Origin: CAZPUI01 sp964415525
GTDB lineage: Bacteria; Acidobacteriota; Holophagae; Holophagales; Holophagaceae
Assembly (NCBI GenBank): GCA_964415525.1
Contig: CAYQAS010000103.1
Span: 1 to 15,335 of the forward strand
Length of the DNA stretch: 15,335 nucleotides
Reading direction: 5' to 3'
The notes beneath the pieces are model-generated. The model did not search any database. It was not told the origin of the DNA and saw nothing but the letters and a program-made list of their open reading frames with translations. Below are positions 1 through 7,799 of this stretch, piece by piece (the stretch's first letter is position 1; the number at the start of each line of letters is the position of its first letter). Position numbers and translations under genes: made by a program.

Positions 1-1104
1 TACAGCGGCGCCTGCGCCGGCTGCGGCGAGACGCCCTACATCAAGCTGCTCACCCAGCTGTTCGGCGACCGCGCCCTGATCGCCAATGCCACGGGTTGCT
101 CCTCCATCTACGGCGGCAACCTGCCCACGACGCCCTACAGCCAGAACAAGGACGGCCGTGGTCCCGCGTGGTGCAACAGCCTCTTCGAGGACAACGCCGA
201 GTTCGGCTTTGGTCTGCGCCTCTCTGTGGACAAGCACAAGGAATACGGCGCCGAGCTGCTCCAGAAGCTGGCCGGCAAGATCGGCGACACCCTGGTCACC
301 GGAATCCTGAACGCCGACCAGAGCACCGAAGCTGGCATCAAGGCCCAGCGCGAGCGCGTGGCCGAGCTGAAGAACGTGCTGGCCGGCATCAATGAGCCGG
401 ACGCCCGTCGTCTGGCGCTGGTCGCCGACTACCAGGTCCAGAAGAGTGTGTGGATCGTCGGTGGCGACGGTTGGGCCTACGACATCGGCTACGGCGGTCT
501 CGACCACGTCATCGCCCAGAACCGCAACGTCAACCTGCTGATCCTCGACACCGAGGTCTACTCCAACACCGGTGGTCAGGCTTCCAAGTCCACCCCGATG
601 GGTGCTGCGGCCAAGTTCGCCATGGGCGGCAAGGCTCAGCCCAAGAAGGACCTCGGCATGATCGCCATGGCCTACGGCAACGTCTACGTCGCCAAGGTCG
701 CCATGGGCTCCAAGGATGTCCAGACCGTCAAGGCCTTCCTCGAGGCCGAGAGCTACGATGGTCCGTCCATCATCATCGCCTACAGCCACTGCATCGCCCA
801 CGGCATCGACATGGTCCAGGGCTGCGACCAGCAGAAGCTGGCCGTGGATTCCGGCCACTGGCCGCTCTTCCGCTTCGATCCCCGCCGTGTCGAGAAGGGC
901 GAGAGCCCGCTCATCATGGATAGCGGAGCGCCGAAGATCTCTCTCACCGACTACACCAAGACCGAGCAGCGCTACCGCATGGTCGAGGCGAAGGATCCCG
1001 AGGCCTTCAACCAGCTGATGGCGATCTCCCAGATGGAAGTCACCAACCGTCTGGCGACCTACGAGAACATGGCCAAGCTGGTCATGCCCGTGAAGAACGT
1101 CTAG
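1..1104 (+). CDS. nifJ: Pyruvate:ferredoxin (flavodoxin) oxidoreductase, C-terminal part
   Basis: This is the last 367 codons of a single-chain pyruvate:ferredoxin oxidoreductase, which converts pyruvate and CoA to acetyl-CoA and CO2 and passes electrons to ferredoxin or flavodoxin in the cytoplasm. The reading frame is open from base 1, so the N-terminal two thirds lie outside the window. Visible residues are C5 and C8 (CAGC), C33 (ATGC) and C264 (SHC). Their spacings of 3, 25 and 231 match the four ligands of the proximal 4Fe-4S cluster in the Desulfovibrio africanus enzyme (recalled as C812, C815, C840, C1071). The TPP/Mg site is GDG at 155-157 and NTGGQ from N189. The protein ends about 103 residues after the last cysteine, so it lacks the C-terminal extension of the D. 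africanus enzyme. It stops with TAG and is followed by a hairpin. The family assignment is very secure. Confidence 0.97.
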   Translation, partial: YSGACAGCGETPYIKLLTQLFGDRALIANATGCSSIYGGNLPTTPYSQNKDGRGPAWCNSLFEDNAEFGFGLRLSVDKHKEYGAELLQKLAGKIGDTLVTGILNADQSTEAGIKAQRERVAELKNVLAGINEPDARRLALVADYQVQKSVWIVGGDGWAYDIGYGGLDHVIAQNRNVNLLILDTEVYSNTGGQASKSTPMGAAAKFAMGGKAQPKKDLGMIAMAYGNVYVAKVAMGSKDVQTVKAFLEAESYDGPSIIIAYSHCIAHGIDMVQGCDQQKLAVDSGHWPLFRFDPRRVEKGESPLIMDSGAPKISLTDYTKTEQRYRMVEAKDPEAFNQLMAISQMEVTNRLATYENMAKLVMPVKNV

Positions 1105-1127
1105 GATCCATCCGCTGTCGTTAGCGC

Positions 1128-1151
1128 CGGGGCCCCCGCAAGGGGGCCTCG
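1128..1151 (+). terminator. GC-rich hairpin after nifJ
   Basis: A 10-bp stem (CGGGGCCCCC pairing with GGGGGCCTCG, one G-T pair) closes on a GCAA tetraloop 24 bases after the nifJ stop codon. No T-tract follows, so it may be a weak or factor-assisted terminator, or only an mRNA 3'-end stabiliser. Confidence 0.5.
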
Positions 1152-1279
1152 GTGCGTGTGTGGATCCAGACCAAGGAGCGAAGTCGGACGCGGACCGCCC
1201 TGCCTGAGGAGGCTCACGGGTCTCCCAAGGAGACCCCTCGGCGAACGAACGATCGAACCCTGCGATTCACCCATGTCAT

Positions 1280-1300
1280 GCCCACCGCCGCGGCGGGGGC
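1280..1300. terminator. Strong GC hairpin, possible terminator
   Basis: GCCC plus CCGCCG pairs with CGGCGG plus GGGC, with one unpaired A at 1284. The 12-bp core at 1285-1296 is a perfect palindrome, so the innermost pairs must open to form a loop. On the plus strand it is followed by a pyrimidine run (CTTCTCTC), which would suit a second-chance terminator for nifJ. On the minus strand it lies a few bases beyond the doubtful small ORF. Confidence 0.35.
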
Positions 1301-1306
1301 CTTCTC

Positions 1307-1387
1307 TCAAATCTGCGGGTGCTGCAGGCGGAACCGCTTGATCTCGACCTCGGCCCGCATCTTCGACATCGGTTTGTGGCGTTTCAT
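1307..1387 (-). CDS. Doubtful 26-residue basic small ORF
   Basis: ATG at 1387 and TGA at 1309-1307 enclose 26 codons. The peptide begins MKRHKPMSKMR, ends RFRLQHPQI, and is strongly basic (K, R and H make up over a third). It lies 67 bases downstream of the REC-histidine kinase stop codon on the same strand and is followed by the hairpin at 1280-1300. There is no clear ribosome binding site before the ATG. An in-frame GTG lies four codons upstream. I recognise no family, and an ORF of this length is expected by chance, so this is a candidate only. Confidence 0.15.
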   Translation of the reverse strand: MKRHKPMSKMRAEVEIKRFRLQHPQI

Positions 1388-1430
1388 GCGCTTTACCACG
1401 GTCCCCGGGGTCGATGGGGCTCTGGAGGCT

Positions 1431-1445
1431 GGAACCGATGGTTCC
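1431..1445 (+). terminator. Short hairpin with T-run at the kinase 3' end
   Basis: GGAACC, loop GAT, then GGTTCC followed by TCTTTTA on the plus strand, ending about 10 bases from the minus-strand kinase stop codon. The 6-bp stem is short. As a plus-strand terminator it would block read-through from nifJ into the antisense of the kinase gene. On the minus strand the A-rich flank comes before the hairpin. Confidence 0.3.
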
Positions 1446-1454
1446 TCTTTTAGG

Positions 1455-3116
1455 TCATGCCTTCTTGAAACGCATGAAAAAGGTGGCCCCCTCGCCTAGC
1501 TGGCTCTCGAAGCCGATCTGGCCTCCCATGTGCTCCACCATCCGCTTGGCAATGGACAATCCCAGTCCACTGCCACTGCCTTTCCGCTCCGCCTGCTGGA
1601 ACTTGCCGAAGATCTTCTCCTTGAAGTCCTCCGGGATTCCCGGGCCCTTGTCTATTACGGACACCACCACGTCCTCATTCGCCGTGGTGATGCTGATGCG
1701 GACCTCTCCCGGGCTGGGGTTGAACTTGATGGCATTGGAGATCAGGTTGATCAGGGCCTGCTGGAATCGGTCGGGGTCCACCAGAATCCAGTGGTCACCT
1801 ACTCCCTGGATATCGGGGACCAAGCGGATCTGTCGAGAGGCTCCCAGGGATTCCAGGGCGCGGATGGATTCCATGGAGAGGATGGCGGCATCCACTCTCA
1901 GGGGTTGGAATTCGAAGCCACCGGAGTCCATCTTCTCCAGATCGAGGGCGCCATTTACCATGCGGATCAGGCGCTCCACGCTGGTCAGGCCCACCTGCAC
2001 CCACTTCTGGATATCTGTTGGAAGGGTCTCTCCCCGAAACTTCATGCACTCCAGGCTAGACAGAAGGGCCCCCAGGGGAGATCGCATGTCGTGGCTCAGG
2101 GTGAGCAGGAAGGAGGTCTTGGCTTCGTCCGTTCGCTTCAGTTTGCGGTTTGCCGTCTCCAGGAGGCGGAGGACCGTAAGCACCTGGTACAGCTTCTGGA
2201 ATTCCATCGTGGCTTCACGGAATAGGCTCCGGTAATTCTGGTAAGTCTCCCGTTCGATGAACATGCCCCATTGGCAGCGATGTCCATTGGACAGGCAGGG
2301 GACCCGGAAGTGTTTCTGAATCAGGGCGAAGGGCTTCTTGGGCTCCCATAGGATCGGTTTGCGCTTGAGTTCGAACCCCTTTCCCTTGAGGAAGGGCTGC
2401 GCCTCGAGCCCTCCCATGAAGGTGGCGAGGGCTTCTTCCGAAAGACCTGAACTGGCGAGGAGATGGCAGGTATAACCTTCTTCCCCGGGCCCCAGCAGGT
2501 AGAGGGCGCCTGGGGTCACCAGATCCTGGAGGAGCTCCAGGAATCCCCAGGCTACGCGATCCAGATCCTGGAATCGTTCATGTAGAGATGCCACGGCGTT
2601 GCGCACCGTGACCTCCAGGAGGCGGTGCTCGAGTGCCTGGGAGAGGTGGAATGTGATGTCTTCGACCTTGGGCTGGCGCTGTTCGGTGTAGCCCGGCATC
2701 CATATTCCGGAATCATCTTCGACCCTCAGGGCGTTGGCAGCCTCTACCAGGCCCTTGGCGGCCGCAATGAGCTCCTCCGGGCTCCCCTCCTTTAGAAGAA
2801 AGAGGTCCGCGCCGCAGGTTCGCGCCCAGAAACGGCTCAGGCGGTGAGGGCGTCCCGTGAGGAGGATGACGGGCAAGTGCCGGGTGGGTGGTTGGTCTTT
2901 CAGCAATCTGCAGAGCTGAAAACCGTCCACCAGGGGCATGTCGCAGTCGGAGACGACGATCTGGGCCGTTTCGCTCCCCAGGGCGACGAGGGCCTCGGCC
3001 CCGTTTCTCGCCGTTCGGACGAGGAAACCGGCCTCTTCCAGTCGGCTCCGGAAGAAGGCCATCTGCGTGGGGCTGTCTTCTACGAGGAGGACGCGAGGGT
3101 TTATCGCTTCATACAT
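1455..3116 (-). CDS. REC - unknown middle region - HisKA - HATPase hybrid histidine kinase (putative output of the chemosensory system)
   Basis: This is a 553-residue soluble protein with no membrane segment. Residues 7-125 form a receiver domain with acid pocket E13/D14, acceptor D57 (SDCDMP), T87 and K109, essentially CheY numbering. Residues about 150-310 form a region I do not recognise; its fold may be GAF-like, but no diagnostic motif is visible. A helical linker leads to the HisKA H-box (LSHDMRSPLG, H342), the N-box (N461), the G1 box (D489, DKGPGIP) and the G2 box (GSGSGLGL, 513-520). All catalytic motifs are intact. The start at 3116 has a good Shine-Dalgarno (GGGAGGA about 6 bases upstream). 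It is the last gene of the chemosensory operon, 55 bases after cheB. Inference: CheA phosphorylates D57 and so sets the kinase activity, which acts on a partner regulator not in this window. Confidence 0.9.
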   Translation of the reverse strand: MYEAINPRVLLVEDSPTQMAFFRSRLEEAGFLVRTARNGAEALVALGSETAQIVVSDCDMPLVDGFQLCRLLKDQPPTRHLPVILLTGRPHRLSRFWARTCGADLFLLKEGSPEELIAAAKGLVEAANALRVEDDSGIWMPGYTEQRQPKVEDITFHLSQALEHRLLEVTVRNAVASLHERFQDLDRVAWGFLELLQDLVTPGALYLLGPGEEGYTCHLLASSGLSEEALATFMGGLEAQPFLKGKGFELKRKPILWEPKKPFALIQKHFRVPCLSNGHRCQWGMFIERETYQNYRSLFREATMEFQKLYQVLTVLRLLETANRKLKRTDEAKTSFLLTLSHDMRSPLGALLSSLECMKFRGETLPTDIQKWVQVGLTSVERLIRMVNGALDLEKMDSGGFEFQPLRVDAAILSMESIRALESLGASRQIRLVPDIQGVGDHWILVDPDRFQQALINLISNAIKFNPSPGEVRISITTANEDVVVSVIDKGPGIPEDFKEKIFGKFQQAERKGSGSGLGLSIAKRMVEHMGGQIGFESQLGEGATFFMRFKKA

Positions 3117-3171
3117 CTCTTCCTCCCGGAATTCGTGGTGCAGAGGTGATGCGGGGCATGAGGAATGAAGA

Positions 3172-4191
3172 TCAGCGGCAGATGGCGTGCAGCAGGCCTG
3201 GAAGGAGGTCCAGTTCGAGCACTGAGCAGGCGGCCTGGAGATCGACAGCCGCCTTGGGCATGCCGTAGACCATGCAGCTCTTCTCCGCCTGGGCCAGCGT
3301 CCTGCATCCGGCTAGGCGCATGGCCAGGAGCCCCTCAGCACCGTCGCGGCCCATCCCGGTGAGGAGCATGCCGCAGGCGCTCGGGCCCTGGGTCTTCGCG
3401 AGGCTGTGGAATAGAACATCCACGGAGGGTACGTGGAGGCTGCTTCCAAGATCAGGCCGCAGGCGCAGGCGCCCCTCCTGGTCCACCTCTAGGTGTCGGT
3501 GTGCCGGGGCGAAGTGGGCGCATCCCGGACGGGGAAGGGCGCCATCCTCCGCGATACACGCCTTGAGAGACGTGGTCTGCGAGAGCCATTGGGTGAGGCT
3601 CTCCAGGAATCCTTCGGCGATGTGCTGCACAACGAGAAGGGGGACGCGGAAATCCCGGCCCAGCCCCTGGAAGAGGGATTGGAGCGCCTGGGGCCCTCCC
3701 GTGCTCGCCCCTACGCCTGCCATGCGGATTCGGGTGGGTGGCACCGGGAGGATCGGGGAAGGAGTGGATGCGAGGTTGTGGCCACGGCGATGTATGACGC
3801 GCACCCCCGCCAGGATGTGGATGAGCCTATGCAGCTCGCGGCGAGTCTCCTCCAGATGCTCCCCCCCTCGAGGTTTGGGGCCAATCTCCAGGGCCCCCGC
3901 CTCCAGGGCCTGGAAGGCCTGCGTAGAGCCTTGCATCCGGGCGGTGTTGCTGATCACCAGAATGGGCAGGGGGTGTTCCGCCATGACCCATCGGATGAGC
4001 TCCAGGCCGTTCATCCGGGGCATGTTCAGATCCGTGAGCAAGATGTCAGGCTTCAGGTTGGGGATCTCCTCCTTTGCCTGCATGCCATCCCTGCCGACCC
4101 CCACCAGCTGGATCTCCGGATCCCCCTCCAGGAGGCGGCGGCACATGGCCACCACTGTGAGGCTGTCCTCGGCCAGGTACACGCGAATCAT
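3172..4191 (-). CDS. cheB: Chemotaxis-type protein-glutamate methylesterase CheB
   Basis: CheB removes methyl groups from (or deamidates) receptor glutamates and gives negative feedback on the CheA array. The protein has 339 residues, the usual family length. The N-terminal receiver has acceptor D54 (TDLNMP). After a linker at about 125-155, the methylesterase domain carries the catalytic triad S163 (GASTGG), H190 (VVQHIAEGF) and D283 (TGMGRDGA), close to the Salmonella numbering S164/H190/D286. The ATG at 4191-4189 overlaps the cheA stop in an ATGA, implying translational coupling and a fixed CheA:CheB ratio. In context it corresponds to WspF of the Wsp system. The kinase gene follows 55 bases downstream. 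No key residue is missing. Confidence 0.96.
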   Translation of the reverse strand: MIRVYLAEDSLTVVAMCRRLLEGDPEIQLVGVGRDGMQAKEEIPNLKPDILLTDLNMPRMNGLELIRWVMAEHPLPILVISNTARMQGSTQAFQALEAGALEIGPKPRGGEHLEETRRELHRLIHILAGVRVIHRRGHNLASTPSPILPVPPTRIRMAGVGASTGGPQALQSLFQGLGRDFRVPLLVVQHIAEGFLESLTQWLSQTTSLKACIAEDGALPRPGCAHFAPAHRHLEVDQEGRLRLRPDLGSSLHVPSVDVLFHSLAKTQGPSACGMLLTGMGRDGAEGLLAMRLAGCRTLAQAEKSCMVYGMPKAAVDLQAACSVLELDLLPGLLHAICR

Positions 4192-6338
4192 GTGAGCCTC
4201 TGCAGGGTTTCGATGAGTTCCTCCTGATCAAAGCGTCCCTTGGTGATATAGGCATTGGCCCCAGCATCCAGTCCACGGCGCTGCTGCTCAGGCTGGGCGA
4301 GGGCGGTGACCAGCACGACGGGCAGTCTGGCTGTGGTTTCAGCGGCCCGGACTCGCTCCGTGAGCGTGAATCCATCCATGCCGGGCATTTCCACATCCGA
4401 GACCAGGGCATCGAAGGCTTCGGCGGATAGCTTGGTCCAGGCATCCAGGCCATCCACGGCCAGCGTCACGTCGAAGTTGGCTGCTTCGAGGATCCGTCGG
4501 AGCTGGATGCGCGTCGTGATGGAGTCGTCCACCAGCAGGAGCCTCGGTTTTGTCGTAGGGGCTGCTATGACCTCGGGTGGGCGGTTTGCCGTGGCACGCA
4601 GGCCTTGGGCCCCCATGGCCACTTCGGCGGGGTTGAGGACGAGGCAGATACCCCCGTCCCCCAGCATGGCGGCACCGCTCAGTTGCGTGAGCTGCCGAAG
4701 CCGTGGCCCGAGCGGCTTCTGAAGGACCTCCTGCTCTCCCAGGAGGGCGTCCACACCGACCCCGATGCGCTCCCCCAGGTGCTGGAGAACGACGGCCAGT
4801 TGGGATTCCGACTGCTTGCCCTCCAGGGGCGGCGCGCCCAGCAGACGCCCCAGAGGCAGCAGCAGCACCGGATTCCCTTCCAGCAGGAAGCACTCCCGCC
4901 CTTCCAGGGGGAAGCGCTGATTCGCCTCCACCTGCAGGCAGCGCTGCACGGCCGCTGCGGGAATGCCCAGCCTCATGCCCTGGGCCTCCACGAGCAGCAC
5001 CCGGGTGGTCGCGAGGCTCAGGGGCAGACGGAGCCCGATGCGGGTGCCTTGGCCGGAAACGGTATCCAAGCTCACAGAACCCTTGAATTCCTCCATCTGG
5101 GTACGCACCAGGTCCAGGCCGACGCCTCGTCCGCTCAATTCGTTGACGTTCCGTCGCGTGCTGAAGCCCGAGGTGAACAGTTGACGGAAGAGGGCCTCCC
5201 GCCCCAGGGCGTCTGCCTGCGGAGCCTCCATGCGGCCGCTTTCCACCAGCCTCTGACGGATCTCTTCGGCATCCACGCCCCGGCCGTCATCCTCGATCCA
5301 GATATGAACATGGTCCCCGCCACCCTCGGCCCGCACCTCGAGGTGTCCCCGCTCCGGTTTGTTGCGCTCCCTGCGCTCCTCTGGCGATTCCAGCCCATGG
5401 TCCACGGCGTTGCGGAGCACGTGAATGAGGGGATCCTTCAGCCCCTCGATGATGCGTTTGTCCACCTCGATTCCGCCCCCAGAGATCGACAGGTCCACCT
5501 CCTTGCGGGTCTGGCGAGCCAGATCCCGCACCCATCTCGGGATCTGATCGAAGAGGTGGGAAAGGGGGACGAGGCGCGTGCGCCGCACGGCATCCTCCAG
5601 GGCCCCCAGCAGGGAGTCCAGCCGGGCCTCGTCCTCCTGAAGCCCCTGGGCCAGGGTCGCGGCGGCGCCCTGGGCCTTTTCCCAGCCGGGTCCCGGCCGC
5701 TTCTCCCGATGGAAGAGCTCCTCCATCTGCTCCGAGAGCCCCTCAGCCTCTTCGGCCCGGCGCTTCAGGCGCTGGTGGCTCACGAGCAGTTCGCCCGCCA
5801 GGTTCAGGAGCTCGTCCAGCTTCTGGGTCGGCACCCGAAGCGCCTCCAGAACCAGGGGGCGGGCCGACAGGGCATCCGTGGGGTGCGGAGCCCGTGAGCG
5901 CGGGATCTCCACCGGCTCTGGTGGCGCCTGTTCGGGGGTGTCGGGCGCTCCCTCTTCGGGATCCAGGCAGGCGTCGAGGATGGCCAGGAGCTCTTGGGTC
6001 TGCGGTCCTTCGTCCCCGGATCGCAGCGCCAGGACTAACACATCATCCATTCCACACAGGAAGGTCGAGAGGCGATCATGCTGGGCGGTGTTCAGGGACC
6101 GGCGGCCCGAGCGCAGGGCCTCCAGAAGATCCTCCAGGTGGTGGGTGATGGCCTCAACCCCGCTGAACCCCAGCACCCGGGCGGCGCCCTTGAATCGGTG
6201 GGCAGCCCGGAACATCTCATCCAGGACTCCGGGCTGGGTCGGGTCCGACTCCAGGGCCAGGAATCCATCCCTGAGGATCTTCATGTGTTCGTCCGACTCG
6301 GCCTTGAAGATGGCGGCGAGTTCGGGATCCAGCGCCAC
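4188..6338 (-). CDS. cheA: CheA-type histidine kinase with C-terminal receiver (CheA-REC, WspE-like)
   Basis: This 716-residue cytoplasmic kinase is the core of the array. In order: Hpt/P1 (1-125) with phosphorylated H47 (AAHRFKGA); a short Pro/Glu-rich linker (about 128-165) where the CheY/CheB-binding P2 domain would normally sit; P3 dimerisation (about 168-260); P4 ATPase with N-box N310 (HVLRNAVDHG), G1 (DDGRG, 350-354), F-box (FTSGFS) and G2 (GRGVGL); P5 CheW-like (about 443-575); and a fused receiver (598-715) with acceptor D648 (SDVEMP), T678 and K700. The start is GTG at 6338, two bases after the MCP stop, with only a weak AAGG 13 bases upstream, so it is probably coupled to MCP translation. 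The fused receiver is typical of WspE- and FrzE-like kinases and may act as a phosphate sink or relay. Confidence 0.95.
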   Translation of the reverse strand: MALDPELAAIFKAESDEHMKILRDGFLALESDPTQPGVLDEMFRAAHRFKGAARVLGFSGVEAITHHLEDLLEALRSGRRSLNTAQHDRLSTFLCGMDDVLVLALRSGDEGPQTQELLAILDACLDPEEGAPDTPEQAPPEPVEIPRSRAPHPTDALSARPLVLEALRVPTQKLDELLNLAGELLVSHQRLKRRAEEAEGLSEQMEELFHREKRPGPGWEKAQGAAATLAQGLQEDEARLDSLLGALEDAVRRTRLVPLSHLFDQIPRWVRDLARQTRKEVDLSISGGGIEVDKRIIEGLKDPLIHVLRNAVDHGLESPEERRERNKPERGHLEVRAEGGGDHVHIWIEDDGRGVDAEEIRQRLVESGRMEAPQADALGREALFRQLFTSGFSTRRNVNELSGRGVGLDLVRTQMEEFKGSVSLDTVSGQGTRIGLRLPLSLATTRVLLVEAQGMRLGIPAAAVQRCLQVEANQRFPLEGRECFLLEGNPVLLLPLGRLLGAPPLEGKQSESQLAVVLQHLGERIGVGVDALLGEQEVLQKPLGPRLRQLTQLSGAAMLGDGGICLVLNPAEVAMGAQGLRATANRPPEVIAAPTTKPRLLLVDDSITTRIQLRRILEAANFDVTLAVDGLDAWTKLSAEAFDALVSDVEMPGMDGFTLTERVRAAETTARLPVVLVTALAQPEQQRRGLDAGANAYITKGRFDQEELIETLQRLT

Positions 6339-6340
6339 GG

Positions 6341-7786
6341 CTACACCAGAGCCTTCAGATCTCGTGTCATGTCCCCCAGGCTCTGGAGGCCTAGCTTCAC
6401 CTGGTTGATGCCGGAGACGGTCTCCTTCATGCCCAGGTTGAGTCCGGAAACGGCCTCATTGATCTGTCCGACGCCCAGGGTCTGCTGGCGGAGAGTGAAG
6501 ACGATCTGTTGGGTGTTCACCACCGTCTCCTCCAAGGTATTCAGGAGGGACTGGATGGCGCTGCCGGATTCTCCCGCCTGCCGGAGGGTGGCGTCCACCC
6601 GCTTGCTGCCCTCCTCCGCCGCCATGACGGTGGCATTGGTGGCCTTCTGGATCTGGGTTACCAGGGCGCCGATGCGTTCCAGGGCCTTCTTGCTCTGATC
6701 CGCCAGCTTGCGGATCTCCGTGGCCACGACGGCGAATCCCCGGCCGTGTTCCCCGGCGCGGGCCGCTTCCACGGCGGCGTTCAGGGCCAGGAGGTTGGTC
6801 TGGCTGGCGATCTCCGAGACGCTGCCCAGGATCAGGCCGATCTGCCCCGTCTGCTCGGAGAGCTCAAGGATCTGCCGGGCGATGGAATCAACCTTGTCCT
6901 TGAGCCCGGACATCTCCTCCAGGCTGCCCCGTACCATGTCCCCCCAGTGGCGGGCCGCGGCGGAGGCCTCCGCAGAGCGATGGCTGATGGCTTCCCCGTT
7001 CTGGGCGGCCTGGGTGGTGGTCGTGTTCAGTTCCCCGAGGGTGCTGGCGACCTCGTTGAGGGAGGAAGCCTGCTCCGCCAGGGAACGCTCCTGCTGCGTG
7101 AGGGAGGCGGAAATCTCGCTGCTGGAGGAGCTGGCCGTGCCAATGGCCCCTTCCAGCTCCCGCCGCACCATCCGGATCGTCCACGCCAGGAGCCCGGTCC
7201 CCATTGCCAAGGCCAGCAGGGCCCCCAGAATGGCATAGCGCATCGCGTTCTCACGGGCGGATAGGGCTTGGGTGTGGTGAGTGGTCAGCTTCTCACGCTC
7301 CCGGGTAATGAAATCCTGGAAGGCCGGCAGAACCTCATCCCGGATGGAGAAGCCTGCGTGGGTATTGCTCTGAGGGGCGACCGCAGCTCGCGTCCTGCCG
7401 AGTTCCTCCAGGGTGATTTCCGCCTTCGCCTCCCACCGCTTGAAGATCCCCTGGAGCTTCTCCAGGCGGGTGATGGACTGCGGGTCATCCTTGAGAGCGT
7501 CCCTCAGCTCCTGGTAATGCCTCTCGTCCGTGGACGCAGCCTCACGGAAGGCCCCGGCGAAGCGCTCATTCCGCTCCAGCACGAAGCCGCGGTAGGAGGC
7601 GAGCGCATAGGCCTGGTTGAAGAGCATCAGGTCCGCCTTCCGCAGAATTTCGTCGGATCGGTCGCTCTCCTGCTCCAGCTGGGCGAGAGCCTTGATCTGG
7701 ACGGAGGTGGCCGCCACGCTGGCTACGATGGCGAGGGCGGCCACGCCCAGAGAGGCATAGAGGCGGTTGGACAGTTTCAGGCGCAT
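6341..7786 (-). CDS. Methyl-accepting chemotaxis protein with a CHASE3-like sensor
   Basis: This is a 481-residue membrane receptor. TM1 is at about 11-29. A periplasmic helical domain (about 31-183) resembles CHASE3: the central ALASYRGFVLERNE followed by a RLEKLQGIFKRW stretch matches the pattern of that family. TM2 is at about 184-205. The cytoplasmic coiled coil has the conserved hairpin tip EIASQTNLLALNAA through FAVVATEIRKLADQS (325-365). I see no HAMP domain after TM2; the coiled coil starts almost at once. There are about 134 residues from TM2 to the tip and 140 from the tip to the end, compatible with the 40-heptad class. No C-terminal NWETF-type CheR tether is visible. I chose ATG 7786 (AAGGG 7 bases upstream, then a typical N-terminal anchor) over the open frame to 7993, whose extra 69 residues look non-coding and overlap the CheW gene. 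Confidence 0.93.
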   Translation of the reverse strand: MRLKLSNRLYASLGVAALAIVASVAATSVQIKALAQLEQESDRSDEILRKADLMLFNQAYALASYRGFVLERNERFAGAFREAASTDERHYQELRDALKDDPQSITRLEKLQGIFKRWEAKAEITLEELGRTRAAVAPQSNTHAGFSIRDEVLPAFQDFITREREKLTTHHTQALSARENAMRYAILGALLALAMGTGLLAWTIRMVRRELEGAIGTASSSSSEISASLTQQERSLAEQASSLNEVASTLGELNTTTTQAAQNGEAISHRSAEASAAARHWGDMVRGSLEEMSGLKDKVDSIARQILELSEQTGQIGLILGSVSEIASQTNLLALNAAVEAARAGEHGRGFAVVATEIRKLADQSKKALERIGALVTQIQKATNATVMAAEEGSKRVDATLRQAGESGSAIQSLLNTLEETVVNTQQIVFTLRQQTLGVGQINEAVSGLNLGMKETVSGINQVKLGLQSLGDMTRDLKALV

Positions 7787-7799
7787 GGGAATTCCCTTT

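Larger units (their letters stand above)
1105..1454. other. 350-base gap without a convincing gene
   Basis: The stretch lies between the convergent 3' ends of nifJ (+) and the REC-histidine kinase gene (-). It holds three hairpins (1128-1151, 1280-1300 and 1431-1445) and a doubtful 26-codon minus-strand ORF (1307-1387). ORFs reading through it on either strand have low-complexity composition and resemble no family that I recognise. Confidence 0.6.

Noticed and set aside
4605..5897. 430-codon plus-strand ORF opposite cheA
   Set aside because: It runs antisense to the fully motif-supported cheA. Its product is rich in Gln, Leu, His and Pro with no domain pattern; long antisense frames are expected in GC-rich coding DNA.
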